Assembly: GCA_037892935.1 (NCBI GenBank)
Contig: JAYXKI010000004.1
Coordinates: 1,674,001-1,738,000, forward strand
Reading direction: 5' to 3'
Length of the DNA: 64,000 bases
Origin: Phlebopus portentosus
Taxonomy: Eukaryota > Basidiomycota > Agaricomycetes > Boletales > Boletinellaceae
A model generated the notes under the pieces. That model saw nothing but the letters and a program-made list of their open reading frames with translations, was not told the origin of the DNA and searched no databases. Positions 25,201-39,260 of this stretch are shown here, one piece after another; position 1 is the stretch's first letter; every line of letters begins with the position of its first letter. The position numbers were made by a program, and so were the translations under genes.

Positions 25201-25283
25201 TGAAGCAGTTGGTGACTGAAGAAGAGCAAAAGGACGGTCAGAGCGTTGACAGTGTAGACTTCAAGGACAAATACCTTTACTGA
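22275..25283 (+). CDS. Protein kinase C with long N-terminal region, 5' end unresolved
   Basis: The first exon I can read begins behind a CAG acceptor at 22272-22274, so the true start lies upstream. The N-terminal part (22275-23870) is a run of short exons rich in charged helices (EAEYRCKRLLWKIVDRQSRG, VEKRIKQLRNHPSHDIIKRL, DIASLIHRIFRSIQHVLKY); exon joins there are not all resolved, and it could be a separate gene. The kinase part reads TTWRGSCGEVYEVTLPA (glycine loop), VAVKKILLSPSLSE (ATP lysine), VVLRHESILPLIGLWSNFD, then VEFVHGDLKG joined to ENVLVHEGRAYLHDFGM, so again HGD and an intact DFG. WRWQAPELL and QSDMYAYGSLFLE follow, and the last exon reads MTGAYPWDMPG to SVDFKDKYLY. It is sister in layout to kinase B, which lies 1.7 kb upstream on the same strand. 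Confidence 0.65.
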
Positions 25284-28200
25284 ACAAGTATGATTCATGT
25301 TGTTATTTGTTTCTGTTAATCAGTGGTGGTGTGGTAACAAATCAACATTACTATATTGCAATCAGCAAATAGTCGGAAGTTTGACGTGTCAGATGACGTC
25401 ACTAACACCTGAGGATGACTCAGCATGCCAAAGAAGAGAAGGGATCGGCACTATCTAGAGTCTTGGCGACAAGCCAGCTCACCGAGTTTAGACCGAATCC
25501 GTCTTGTCCGAGTTGAGTCGCAGAACTCGCTGGAACAGTAATATTCCGACCTACAGACGGGGAATTGGAGATGAAATGATTAATCCATCTCTCTTCTGTG
25601 CCTTGAGGAGAAATTTCGGCGGCTGACGACGGCGCGACGTTTGCCTTACTCGAGCTCGTGGGTGTACTGAACTTCCAACTGCGTTTTTGTCTCTCGAAGA
25701 CTCACGATTGCCTGTCTGCTTGGCTGTCAGCAATGCTCTCACATACCCCCTTCCCGCTCTGGACAAGGGGCCTTCTTGGTTGAGAGCCATAAAAATAGCA
25801 CAAGGTTCTTCAATTGATGAGCCACAAGGCCAGTCCAAAAGACTTCTTACTTGTGGGCTGATTTCAATTTCTTCCCGCGATAGGACTGGCGACTCAAACA
25901 AACTTTATTTCTCGCCGTCCGTCTGAAAGGAAATCGAGCTGCGAGCTGCTTCGCAGGACGCTTACGACGTTCGGCGGCCTTTCGGTGAGAACAACGTGAC
26001 TTTGGCGACTGTGCGTTTCGCAACACCCAGGAGCATGAGAGTACTAGAAAAGTAGCATTTCAGGGGTTCTTCCATCCTGCACCAATGAATCGCTTTCCGA
26101 TTTGCAGGATTATAGTGCGTTTTGATCTTCGCATCGGCTGTTTGTTGGACTTGATCTTTGGAGACTTGCCCGGCCCTGGTCGTTCAGACCTTGCGCTTTT
26201 AGCTTGGGTATCAATTCGTCTGGTGCGCGAGTCCTGGGGAATCTGAGAATCAAGAGGTGTCTGTGCTGGAGGGACGAGGTTCTTCACGAACGAGAAGTTC
26301 GCTCTTCTGCTAAATCTAATTCTCCTCAAGAGTGATCATGCTGTTCAATCAACTGTTTCCCTTCGATTGACACTGGTGATACCCAGATCGCTCGAGGCGA
26401 TCTCCGAGAGCCTCGTCATCAGTGTCAACTTGACCGCAATTTGATTTTGCCGCGGAGTACTGATGCTCACAGCCAATACCGGGTGCGTAGAAAATAGGTT
26501 ACTTGCCAATGAACATCGCCTCATCCCGCCATTTCCGAACAGATCTATCGTATCCGCGGAACACAGGGAATTCAGAACGTTCTTATGGGAAACAAAAGTC
26601 ATGTTTAGTTTCGAAGTTCTGCGTTCATTGGAAATAGAATGGCTTCTTGCGGTCTGGGCAGTCCTGTCGTCAGCGATCCATATGCAGGCGAAGATATAAA
26701 CCCGGAATAACAGTGACTCAACAATCCTCAGCCGTATTTGACTATCCCGCATCTTTACTGAGCCCAGCTGTCATCGTGTCTCATCGTTTCCGCGCAAATT
26801 AGGCGGTCATTGCGTTCTGCTATCGATGGGCATCCAGGTGTTCATACGTCAGTCCAATCATGTTCCATCGAACGACGGAAACGCAGAGCCTATTAAGCGA
26901 TTTACTTTGCAACGCTCTGTCGATCCGTCGTCTTATTCAAAGGCCAGCCACATCTGTGGCTTTGCTGCACGAAGAAATTTAGCCTTTAAGCTGAGTAAAT
27001 CATGCCAATTCCGGCGGTTGAAGATCGGAAAGCTAGGACTGGAGCTAGACTGAGTGTGCATCCGGGGTCTCTGGTCTATTCTTTGTCGCAAAGGTATTCT
27101 ATCAAGATGGCTTCGCAGTGTGCTGTCAGCAAAGGCACGAACGAGAGTTCTGATTTCGTGCGGAACAGAGCATCGGGGTTATCGAAGATTCGCGGACCAT
27201 CCGAAGGCACAAGAGGAACTGCTCTTTATCATGACTTCGAGAGGCCATTCCTCATGCTTTGTAGTCTAGTCTTACAAAGAGGTTGTCTGTCTCCATACGG
27301 GATGAATGGAATGTCGGTCGCATCGGCCCAAACCAGACCGAAAGGGCTTGATAAAAGTGGCGCGGGCCGGCTAGGAGCGAAAATACCGAACGACCACTTA
27401 GACTTAGACTTAGAACTCTGCTATCCCAACCCTGCATTGCGCAGTCGAGAGTTACAAATGTTAGCTGTGTCATGTAAGCCCACTACTACCGTAAGCAGGT
27501 ATCCGACCTCTGTACATGTGCCAGTTTTCGGCGAAACGTTTGCCTCGTCAGAATCTTCGTGTCTGTCAATCAGCTGGTCTCGCAGACAGAGCCCTTCTTG
27601 ATATGAAAATGACCCTAGATACTTCTTTTACCCGCGGACACGAATCCGCCGGTTAAGACCAAAGATATCTGCTCGAAGCGACGTCGACGACCATCGACCA
27701 TCGACGGCCCTACCCAGGCCCGTTACGAACGTCAAATACCTCTTGCCTTTTTGCGGGTCGACATAGAGTAAGTATGTCTGTCTAGTCACGCGTTTGAGCG
27801 TGGGACCATCCGCTGGAAGAATTGTTAATTAAAATGTCGTCATTGAAATTCAACTCTGCGATGCCGGACTGATAAGTTTGCCAAGCCGACGGCCATGTCA
27901 AAATGATAGCTTCTGGACGGCCGGCATATGTCTCTGTCATCTTGTGTGTACCGCATTTATTCTCGGGAAGTCAATGTCCGTGAATAATAGGAAGAACCGC
28001 AATGTTCCCGAAACTATGGATGTGCCTTAATGTCTCAATACACGCGATAAGAGCGCTGACCATAGCAGGGATGATACACACACCAAAGAGGAGAAATACC
28101 GCGATGAATTCGGCGGACTTCGCGTCAGCGGAAAACATTATGAAGTTATTTTGCACTTATCTGACGTTATCTTCTTTCAGGCACATATATCTATTTTCCT

Positions 28201-31200
28201 TTTCACTCGTCATTTCTGCTGCAGACGGTTGGTTCTCGGTTGTTTCCATGTGATCTGCGGCGTGTAAGTCGGGCTCAGGGTGCAAATTTCACCGACTACG
28301 ACTATGGCGGTTGAGCGGGGATGTCCGAGTGCCCGAGTGCGGCGAAAGATGAGAAAATGATGAAAAGACAAATACATGACTATATGCATGACCGGTTGTT
28401 TATTTTCATATGTATTTTTCCCAGGTACGTCATTCAGAATCGGAATGATCGACGGCCGGGCCTGAGTCTCGGCCGGCCGGAACTCTATTTACATCCTCTC
28501 GAACGATAGAAGCCTGAGGGTGCGGGGAAAGCACGTCGGGCATAATCATCATCATCGTCATATCATCTAGCCCTAAGAGGAGGCCAGACGGGCGCATGAC
28601 CTGCAACGCAATGTTGTTTCAGCTGAACCCGCAGTCCGGAATGACTCAAAGTCAAAAGAGAAATGTTGCTGCTGACATGACAAAAGCCCGCAATCTGACT
28701 TCCGTGAAACAGGAATGTTCCGTTTACAAGAACTAAGATTTGTCGAAGTTGTTGGGAAGAATATTGCGTGTCTGCCGCCCACGGTCCGCCTTGCCGTCGT
28801 TCCAATCGAGCATGACGCTTCACTTAGCGTTTATTACGTCGAAAACCTATCAACGTTAACGTTCGTTTATGACTGGCAAGAATAATCGCAGACGCAGAAA
28901 GGAATGTACGCACCGAATGTGCCCGACAGGTCACCAGACATATCACAGCAGCGCCTTATCCGCGCTAGTGTGCACAGGCAAAGAATGCACAATTCAGGGG
29001 CAGATTCAATATATGTAGTGCTTGCTTGGTAACGGCTGAGATGACGGCGGCAAAAGAAATACCGTCCTCGATCTAAGCTAAGGGGCACGGCACAAGAACA
29101 AATTATGAGCTGAGGAAGATAAGGCCCAGGAACACCTATCCGACGAAATAGCGAAAATCATTCCGAACATGACTGGATGGATTTGGAATCCGACCGGCTA
29201 GAAATGGTAAGACATGTCTTGCACCATATTTGCTTGCACCATATTTGCTTGTCCGCGGCTGGGCGTACTCATCAATACGTACAAAGAATTGAGAAGTCAA
29301 GGCACCGAACTTACCTCTCCTTGGTAGACAGATGTGACTGCTTTTTTCTAAGGCATATGGTGTCCTCATGTATGCCTTCTCCGTTTTTGTCAATTTACGC
29401 GCACGATTGCGAGTCGCCCACCTGGAAAGATCTAATTCGTCACATTTCAAGGACGAAGCCTTATACGAGAATTTCGTCAATTCCAGGGAGCCGAGCAGAT
29501 GAACTTTTATGGGAAAGCGTGTGAGAAGAATAGGTTTTGAAATATAGCAGAGTTCCTGTCTTTTTCCGAAGAGTGCATAATATTTATGAAGTCTTCTTGC
29601 CGCGACTCTCGGCATATTCATGAAACTAGAACGACATCTGCAATAATTCTGCAAAATTGGGGATCAGGAGTCTGTTTATTTTAGTAACACTTCTTTTTCT
29701 GCACGATTTATGGACAATCCTTCATGCCGAAACATTCGGACAATATCAAGCCAGAGTAGAAAGTTATCAGGATCAACCCGACATCAACATCATTTCTCTG
29801 ATTTCATCTCTGAGTGATAACTGGTCGGGTCTCCAAAACTATCAAAATCAAAATCACAATCAAGATGTCCTTTGCAATCACATCGGTGCGCCCGGTATAG
29901 TGATGGGCAGAACGACATAGCCATCGTGATTGCGGAAAGTCTCGCGGAACCTAGATGGGCATAGTTCGTCTGCACAGCATATATGCAGAAGTATCAAAAC
30001 TTGTTGAGTTGACGAGCGAAGGAGAAAAGCTCCGGCAGCGGAATTCCCTGACATGGCGAAACCCGTTCGTTTTGCGGTCTTCTTTTCTGTTTGCCCCTTT
30101 CTTCCCTTCTGAATACGTTTTTGCTTCGTTTTCTCATACAAATGTGTGCCTTGAATCCTAAGGAGTGCCGTCGTGGCCATGTGTGGGTATCAGTATGCAC
30201 ATGGGACGTACGGGAGAATCTCGAAGGCACAACATGAAAATAAAATATGTCTGTAGAGCCGTCAGATAAAATTCGAGAACAATCACTTAATCAGATCATG
30301 ATATGAATTTGTGCAATCTGCTATACTATACGGGGAGAGGTGATGCGATGTTTGTTATCGAACAGAGGATGAGATATGCATGTGACAACAATACATCCCA
30401 TACGAATGGAAAGCAAAAACATATGGTGCCGAATGACGTGAGTGAGAATACGTTAGGAATCAGGCACAAGAGAACACACGCTTGGAATAGCCGATCATGG
30501 GGATAATTGGACTGGGCAGATAGTTCAAATTAGCACTTGGCAGAAAGACATGTTGCCTGGAATTACCCGTTTGGGCGTGTGTCAAGACCAGGGCGAGACA
30601 CACGGCGCTCTTTTATCGATATCATACGTTGTCTCCGTTGCCCTTCAGATGGCGTTCTTCGCACGAGTACAGCGAACGTGCATTTATGTTGAAAGGAGAG
30701 AGAGAGAGAAAGGGATACGTGTTTCCTCCGAGAATGGATGTGACGGCACGGCAATAACCAGCCAGGGAGGGAAGGCCTGGGCTGGGCTCCGTCGAACAGC
30801 GAATGTAAATCAAGATCTGTCCGAGCAACTCGTCCCTGGACCCCGCCACTTTCGGACTTTTTCTGCCTCAGCCCGTGACGTTGTCACACAGCCATTATTA
30901 TCGCCAACATTGATTTTGCTATCCCTACCCGTCGGAAAAAAGAAGAGCTTGAGCAATCAACTAGCATCCCACAGCCGCGCAGACGAACTGATTTTGGGAA
31001 GCTGCGACATGAAGAAGGACGGTCCAAACCATCTCGCTTGATTTCAGATGTGTGTGGCACGCACCAGTGGGTTTCGGGCGGAGTTCCGGGGTCCCTTCCT
31101 AATCTAGGTTTCTGCAATATTTGTTTTCCGAGATCTTTTTCTTGTGTTTCCTTTCCTCCTTTTTCGCGTCTCAGTCAGGTACTATTTGAACCCACAATGC

Positions 31201-31434
31201 ACAAGATCCCGTCGAGCCTTCGTATCTCCCCTTGCCCTTCCTCCTCTCTCCCGATACTGCCGCTCCTCAAAACTCACAGCGTACGCAACCCACCCAGGCT
31301 CTGCTTTTGCTTTTGCTGAACGTTGTAGGCCACCTGGGCTTCCCTGGATTTGTCACGTCCTTAAATGGACTCGGTGTATGACACACTCTGATTCGATAAC
31401 TTGATTACATTAGTTGATATCGTCGCCTTTTTGT
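25284..31434. other. 6.1-kb gene-poor region
   Basis: I see no convincing gene. Several open frames (25551-25901 minus, 26345-26752 minus, 27002-27601 plus, 29136-29654 minus, 30550-31041 plus) overlap frames on the other strand, lack splice structure, and have no known motifs or codon pattern. A basic stretch on the minus strand around 25930-26030 (QSPKSRCSHRKAAERRKRPAK) is the only suggestive peptide. The right end is the promoter region of the zinc-module gene. Confidence 0.4.
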
Positions 31435-31441
31435 TATAAAG
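31435..31441 (+). promoter_or_regulatory. TATA box of zinc-module gene
   Basis: TATAAAG lies about 40 bp before the donor of a predicted 5'-UTR intron, a spacing that would place transcription start in the 31465-31475 area. Confidence 0.4.
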
Positions 31442-31480
31442 ATCAACTGCATCTGCTCGTGTTAGTTCGCTGCCCTCCCC

Positions 31481-31575
31481 GTAAGTAGTGTCATTCGTTG
31501 ATTTGAGTTGACACATCTTCGCGTCTACATTTGATCCCGTGACCTGTTCGCTGACTGACGCTTGTATATGTGCAG
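31481..31575 (+). other. Predicted 5'-UTR intron of zinc-module gene
   Basis: A clean GTAAGT donor at 31481 and a TGTGCAG acceptor ending at 31575, just 4 nt before the chosen ATG. The in-frame ATG at 31562 would lie inside this intron, which is why 31580 is preferred as start. Confidence 0.45.
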
Positions 31576-31579
31576 GCCG

Positions 31580-34518
31580 ATGGAACGAAAGTCGCCTCCG
31601 TCTCGCGGTTCGCCTAAAGATGGCAGAGTCCGAAATCTAGACTCGCCCAAGGAAGAAGCGCACAGGTCTCCAGAAGATCGGCGCATGAAACAGAGTCCGA
31701 GTCCAGTCTCCTCAGCAGCACCTTCGCCAAAACGTCCTCAAGACGAACAAATTCCATCAGCGGACGACTATGAAAAGGGCCTGGTCCTCTGTGGTACATG
31801 CGGTGAAGGCGTTCCCTTCCGCGATCCTCAGTCTGGGGGATTTACTCTCAGACTCTGGGATATGCATCGTGATCAATGGTACGCTGTTTCTCGGCATGAG
31901 AACTTGTGGGATTTAATAAGATAACTTATAATTATCCATTGATTTCTCTTTCTCTTCTTGTATAGTCGTTCGCGACATGATCCTCAACCTGATCCGATAG
32001 TCTTTACGCCAGAGACAACAGTGGACTCAATGGCTAATCCACCCCTCAAGAAACGCCGGGCAAAGCGGACAGAAGAAGAGCGCATTGAGTACCTCCGCAC
32101 AGATCCTTACGTGGCCCAATTTGAGCCCTATCGTGTCCTCTGTGGATCGTGTAACAAATGGATACGCCTTCGACCCAACTCCACGTATTGTTCAATTCCG
32201 TGGGATGCTCACCGCAAGAGTTGCCTCTCGAAAAAAGCGTAAGTTACAATGTTGTTATTTTATTTTCTTCGTAAATTTGGTTCATGCTCGCGTTCTCCCG
32301 CTTTATTCTTTTCTTCGGGGTTTTCTCGCTAATGACCATCTATGGCGTTTCTTTCCCTGTCTTGCACACATGCTTGCTGCAAAATATCACGCAAGCAGCC
32401 TGCGATGTGAAAACAATTTTGAAACAGCGCCGAATACGGACTTCCAGGGCGTTTCCGGCGCTCCCGCCACGAACGTCTCTGTTCAGCACCTTCTGCTCTT
32501 GTTTGTTTTATTTTTTCGTACCTTTTCCTCTCATTTCGCACGTTCTCGGTGTTATACTGTTCCCATTTCACATCTTACTGATCTCCGAAAATACCTGGCG
32601 GCGGCTATCTTGCCGCTAAACGATCAGTGATTTCTGTCCTGGAATATTTGTCCGGAGTGCGCTGGTAACTCGGGAATTGTGCGACCAGGCACGCTCATTC
32701 ACAGGACTACATCTGACGGGAAAAGATGTTGAATTGGCCTGTTGGCACTGGGTTGGATTTACCTTGGGTCCGCATTATACATATTCACCTTGTGCACCAA
32801 AGAGGTGCTACCTTCCTTTTGCCCGTGCTACTTCTGATGATAGCCTTGTTTGAGCCTCTATCTCAGTTCTCTTTCATGTTTCGCTTAGTCCGGACTGTAG
32901 TACCATTTCATATGTTTCGGAGACGTTTATTTCCTTTTACTGACATCCGTGTGCGTTGCAGTTCTCTTCCTGTTGACCACCGGTCAATGGAGATGAACGG
33001 TGTGGCGTCCGGCCGAATACTTCCACCTGTTTCTGCAATCGCCGGCAGCAACTCGCAAACTTCATCATTGAACGGACACGGCAGCAATGGCAACGTGGTT
33101 CACCCACCCGCCAACCGGCACCACTCGTCACTTGCACCGACACCACCGATGCTGAGCACGAAATCCCGCGCGCCAGCCCCTTACCTTGGTTCGCTTCCCG
33201 CACCGGCGTCGTTTGCGCGTAACGGACCAGGTTCGCCGTACGCGACGCCAACGTCGATGGCGAGCGGTCCGTATACGTCGGGACCTGACTGCTCGCCTCC
33301 AACTGTTCTGCGTGAAATAGGCCCGGGATCCGGTGCCCTTTCGTCTCACGATGCGCGTAGGAAGAATGCCGAACAGCGTGCGGCGGCTCTGAGAGCAGAC
33401 CCATACCTACGCGAGGTCGAACCGAATCGCGTATTCTGCGGTTTATGTGGAAAGTGGGTGCAACTTCGCCAAGATAGTTCATTCTGTGCATATCCCTGGC
33501 ACCAGCACCGAGCGAAGTGTTTAGCCCGATAGTGGGTCGCTTTCATGCGGTACTACCTTATACATGTTTTGCTGATCTGGTGTATAGTCAACGCAGGCAG
33601 GAGAAAGCCCATCATTATCCTCACTCGGTTCATCACGGAGCCTACGATGTTGCAGACTATAGGTCTTATGCACCGCAAGAAGCAGGACATCCAAACGGGG
33701 AGCTCGATGCGGAGGGCTCTTACGATGAAGAATTTGACTCCGAAGATGAACGGCATCTGCCTCGCCATTACTCACCTGACGTAGATTCGGCAGACGAGGA
33801 TGCTCGTTATTATTCTCGTGTACAGCAGTCGGTTCACTCACAAAGCAGGAGGTACGAAAGACCACCGAGTCACTCGTATCCTCGCGCTCCTGCGCCTGCT
33901 GCTTCGTATTCCTACTCGTCTTCGCATCCAAACACCGGTAGTCGCTACAAGCTGTCACCACAGGCGGCTTCGTTAGTCAACCGTCATAAAGTTAGTAACA
34001 CTTCCTACGCACTACGGAGAGCTCCTTCGACGGAAGATATGGATGACGTGTCAATGGAAGAAGATGCTAATGGCGATGGCGACGATGTCGACATGGATGA
34101 CGAAGAGTACAGGCGAGAACGCAGAGTCCGACACGAGTATGATCATGTGCGAAGGACGTCTCGCGAGTATTCCCACAGCCGAAGCCAACCCATTGTCCGC
34201 CCGCCGCCGTTGGCTGACCTACGGTCCGCGACTGGACGGTAAGTTTTGTTCTCAACATCAACCTTATGGTCACGCTGCTAACTTCTATCGTGTATCAGCC
34301 TGTCCTTCATCTCTGCATCTGTCCAACATCTGTTCAAAACTACCTATGACCGCAGTGACGAGCTCAGCATCGGTGCTTTGGTGAACTATTTGAATGCTGC
34401 TATGCCCGCCGATAAGCATGACGACTTCGATGTACAAGAGGTTACACGCGCAGCAGCGTCACTCGCAAAGACCGGTGTCCTCGTGCAAGAGGGAGACAGG
34501 CTGCGCCCGCATGACTAA
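31580..34518 (+). CDS. Protein with three C2-C-H-C zinc-binding modules, 670 aa
   Basis: Five exons (31580-31878, 31966-32238, 32962-33531, 33588-34238, 34299-34518) close in phase. Modules 2 and 3 share C-X2-C-X12-C-X6-H-X3-C with conserved W and R: CGSCNKWIRLRPNSTYC..PWDAHRKSC and CGLCGKWVQLRQDSSFC..PWHQHRAKC, each preceded by a DPY...V.P.RV.C strand. Module 1 (CGTCGEGVPFRDP) has 14 residues in the first gap, Thr in place of the third Cys, and its last Cys is completed across intron 1 (HRDQC). Low-complexity Ser/Pro linkers, a basic KKRRAKR stretch and an acidic patch (DDVDMDDEE) follow. The C-terminal 70 residues are helical. Layout suggests a nuclear, possibly DNA-binding protein of an uncharacterised mushroom family; zinc binding is inferred from spacing. 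Confidence 0.8.
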
Positions 34519-35886
34519 GCGGCGGCTCTACACACCTTCATTTCTTCATTTCTATTCTTTTCTGTTCTCTAATGTTTTGGGCTTTGGGAATTACTTGGTT
34601 GCATGCTCTCTCACGACCCAATGCATTTGTACTTCTATATTTAAGACTCATTATCAGCATCAAGCTTGCACTGTAACGTCCGGACTCCTTGTTTTACTAA
34701 TTTTCGTAGTCAAACTTTATGCTTACTGGCTGTTGACCCAGTCTGATGTTCTATCATTTTATTCCTATTGACCATTATCCTTGTCTGCCATCTGTCTTAT
34801 CATATTGTTTATCGAATGATATCACATATTCTGCTCTCTACTACTTTCCGACTTGATGTTGAAATCTACTCATTGTCGTCAATTTCTCTTCAGCACCGTT
34901 CTCTGTGCGTCTTGAAAGGCTAATTCCCTTCTTTGCAATTCTTGTTACAAATCCTTATCTCGGCGCAAGACTTCACCATTACAGCCTTTCTCTTATCTGT
35001 GGTTCGCCTGCCTGTCGTGCAATTTATTGGCGTCCAAGGCACGATCTTTGTAGAATATTAATCTTTGCCTATTTCCTCCTAGCAAGTGTCGCAGAAGATA
35101 CAGACTTAACTACTCGTTTGGGGCTATCTCGTATGCTTTCCCTCGCTATAGGCGTTGCGTCTCTGCAGATCTAGTTCTGTTTAGTTCTTCGGGCCCTAAG
35201 GCACCTCTATTCAACAATCAACAAATAAAAACTTTCGTTGCCATTCGTTACTAATTCATGGTGAACGAACCGCAACTACCGGCGAACGGCATTCCTCGTA
35301 TACGCCGGCCTGTGGACTTCTGAAATCGTTCTAACACCATCCGACTATAGCAGGAAGGATTTCACAAAGAAGCCGCCGAGCATCTGGGAAGAGTGCATGC
35401 GTTTTTGCTCTTCGCGAAACTCACGAACTTCTTGGCAAACCATTTTGCTCCGGCATACTGCAGAATGGATCATTTGCCGAGAGTCGAGAGTCGAGACCGG
35501 CTTGCATGTGGTGAATACAAAGGGAATTCTCGCACGAACCGTAGATGAGGACAAAAGGAGATTTACCTGTGGACATTTATGTTTCCCACTGACTTCGAAA
35601 TCCAAACGTTGCAACTTGCTGGTTACGTCAGTTCGGCACAATAATAAGAACCCTGAAAGACTTTCAAGGCCGAATCCGAGTCACTAAGCCTTTCTCACTT
35701 TGACTCTAGTTTATAATCCTGTTTGATTTGATCTATTCAATTTATTCAGACGACTTCTGTCGCTGACACAGCTGAATCTGATGATCACCTGCGTATGCAA
35801 TGCTGACCTCACCATCACGATAAAACTCGTCTCCTTACTCTGCCAATTATTTGCACCCTGGTCTTCACTCGTACTTCATCTTATAC
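34519..35886. other. Intergenic region downstream of zinc-module gene
   Basis: T-rich sequence, typical of fungal 3' flanks, with short frames on both strands and nothing that can be supported as coding. Confidence 0.4.
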
Positions 35887-36337
35887 ATGGCGGACGTGGA
35901 TGAAAACCCAGTCATGCAGAATCCCGTCGCGGAACAGAACCTGCCTGTTCTTCTACCAGTCGTGCGCAAATCATTCCTGAACGTTTCCTTGATGCAAAGA
36001 AGTTGATCTTGATTGCTCACCTAGCAACCACATTGGACGCTGCAGCGGCAGAGGTATATCTCCGATATCCGGACGATTTGTTCGAAATCATTCCACGTCC
36101 TCAGACTTGGAATCACCCTTCAGGGTGGCGTATGAGGTGCCTTGATTGTATGGAAAGGTCAGTCCTCTTGCCCTGTTATCCTATAGGACTGCCATGAGAA
36201 GAAATTTGATATCCAAACTCTACAAGCTTTACGTGCCAGTTCCGGAAGAGACGATGTCAAATTCCGAGGTGCATCTCAGGAACAGACAGCATCGACGAAG
36301 GGTGAACGAGCGCGTAAATGGTAATGAGACGCAGTAG
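35887..36337 (+). CDS. Small putative gene, start or frame unresolved
   Basis: The 3' two thirds look coding. A frame reading IIPERFLDAKKLILIAHLAT, YLRYPDDLFEIIPRPQTW and MRCLDCMER joins through a clean GT-AG intron (about 36159-36186) to TAMRRNLISKLYKLYVPVPE and ends VNERVNGNETQ with TAG at 36335-36337. The best ATG (35887, MADVDENPVMQNPVAEQ) is in a different frame, and I could not find an intron linking the two. It may be a short gene with a missed first exon or a frameshifted remnant. No family is recognised. It converges on the CAK-like kinase with about 90 bp between stops. Confidence 0.4.
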
Positions 36338-36426
36338 GCATTATTATGTCCGCCAACTGCTTGCTATGACAATAATGCTGCATCATCTACACAATGATCC
36401 GCGACAATGTTATGGTAAACTGAAGG

Positions 36427-37982
<1,556 letters not shown>

Positions 37983-39119
37983 CTTTGCTCATTTTCAGTC
38001 AACGGCTATTTCGCATTCCGGGATCGTTAAAGATACCTGCAAGATGAAAGCTGTATACTAACAAATGAGTCTTGACGTCCAACGAGTCAGATGGATGAGA
38101 AGTTTCATGGTAAGGGTAGCGCGGTGACGTCAGAGCGAACGTTCCGTTCAGCACGACAAGTAAAAGTTTTGCTGCTCGTTGAGATGACATAAGCTTAAGG
38201 CATGTTAGTCATTACGTCACGTGAGAAACTTTCTTTCCTTTCAAAACCGTCGACGACAGGATATGGATACTAACGGGACGAAGTAAGTCCTTCCCTCCCT
38301 TACTTCCCCCGACGCAGAACTCGAGGCACGGAACATGGGCCAACTTCACGGGGCTCCACTTCGATCATTCTTTTTTTTACTCGGCTCCGGATTAGCGTAA
38401 TTCACTCTATTCGGCTCTTTTGGACTTCCGAGTCTTATCATACCCTGTTGGCCTTGAGATGTTCACGATCGCGGCTGCATGTAACGTCGAAGACGGCGGA
38501 ATAGATGGGTGGTAACGGTCTGTACTGGATGGGCTGATACCAACGGAAAGTTTCAAGAAGTCAAGGCACTGTCTTCACTTCGTAGGCCGAAAAGGGGAGG
38601 AATGGTAGTCGCAACAAGAAGGGCTGTGGCTATGTACGCTCGCGCGACAAGGCAATCAAGCGGTTCATCATCCGTAATATGGCTAAATCCGCTGCGGAGG
38701 ACGATATGTCGGATGCTTCGGTTTACCGGGGTATGTACAACAATGATTTCAACCAAGCGGGTATGGCTCAATCCTCATTATCGGTTCTCAGAGTATGTGT
38801 TCCTGAAGCTGTACGTAAAAATCGCGTACTATGTCTCGCGCGCCATCCATCTGCACGAAGGGCGTTGAACCGAGCGCCATCGCTCCGGAGCTGCTAGAAG
38901 GACGTCAGAATGTCACCATGGTCGTAAAAGTCTACTCCGTGATTTCATATTTCATTCATCGGAGAGGACGAGCAACCATGTAAAAAAACTAGTTGTTTTC
39001 CTCATCGAGTGCATGTCCTTCCTCAGTTGTCTATGGGATCGATTTTTACGCGCTTATTGAACGCTCTATGGGACATAACTCGTTGCCGATGGGCGGCAAG
39101 GCGTTGAAGGGCTGGCTCC

Positions 39120-39260
39120 AAGCCGGCACTAAGTAACTCTGCTTTCACAGCGTTGCATGACTTTCCAGGTTTGCGACTCAGTTTACGCACCGGAATGGGA
39201 AGCATCGGACGTGATGATCATCAGTGGAAAGTGGAGTCGTGCATGGAAATTTTGGTATGA
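39120..39260. repeat. Degenerate repeat, copy 1
   Basis: Related to 39890-40060 by eye; both include GCGTTGCATGA/GCATTGCATGA, then, after a stretch of weaker match, TGGAAAGTGGAGTC/TGGAAGGTGGAGTC and a GCATGGAA block. One forward frame keeps QWKVESCME in both, so an old coding origin is possible. Confidence 0.5.

Noticed and set aside
27002..27601. 199-codon plus-strand open frame
   Set aside because: Composition is Ser/Arg-rich without motifs, several overlapping frames exist, and there are no splice signals or promoter.
29136..29654. 172-codon minus-strand open frame
   Set aside because: Overlaps a plus-strand frame of similar quality, no motif, atypical composition; best explained by chance.
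33128..33491. Minus-strand basic frames inside the zinc-module gene
   Set aside because: Antisense to low-complexity Ser/Pro coding sequence, no independent support.
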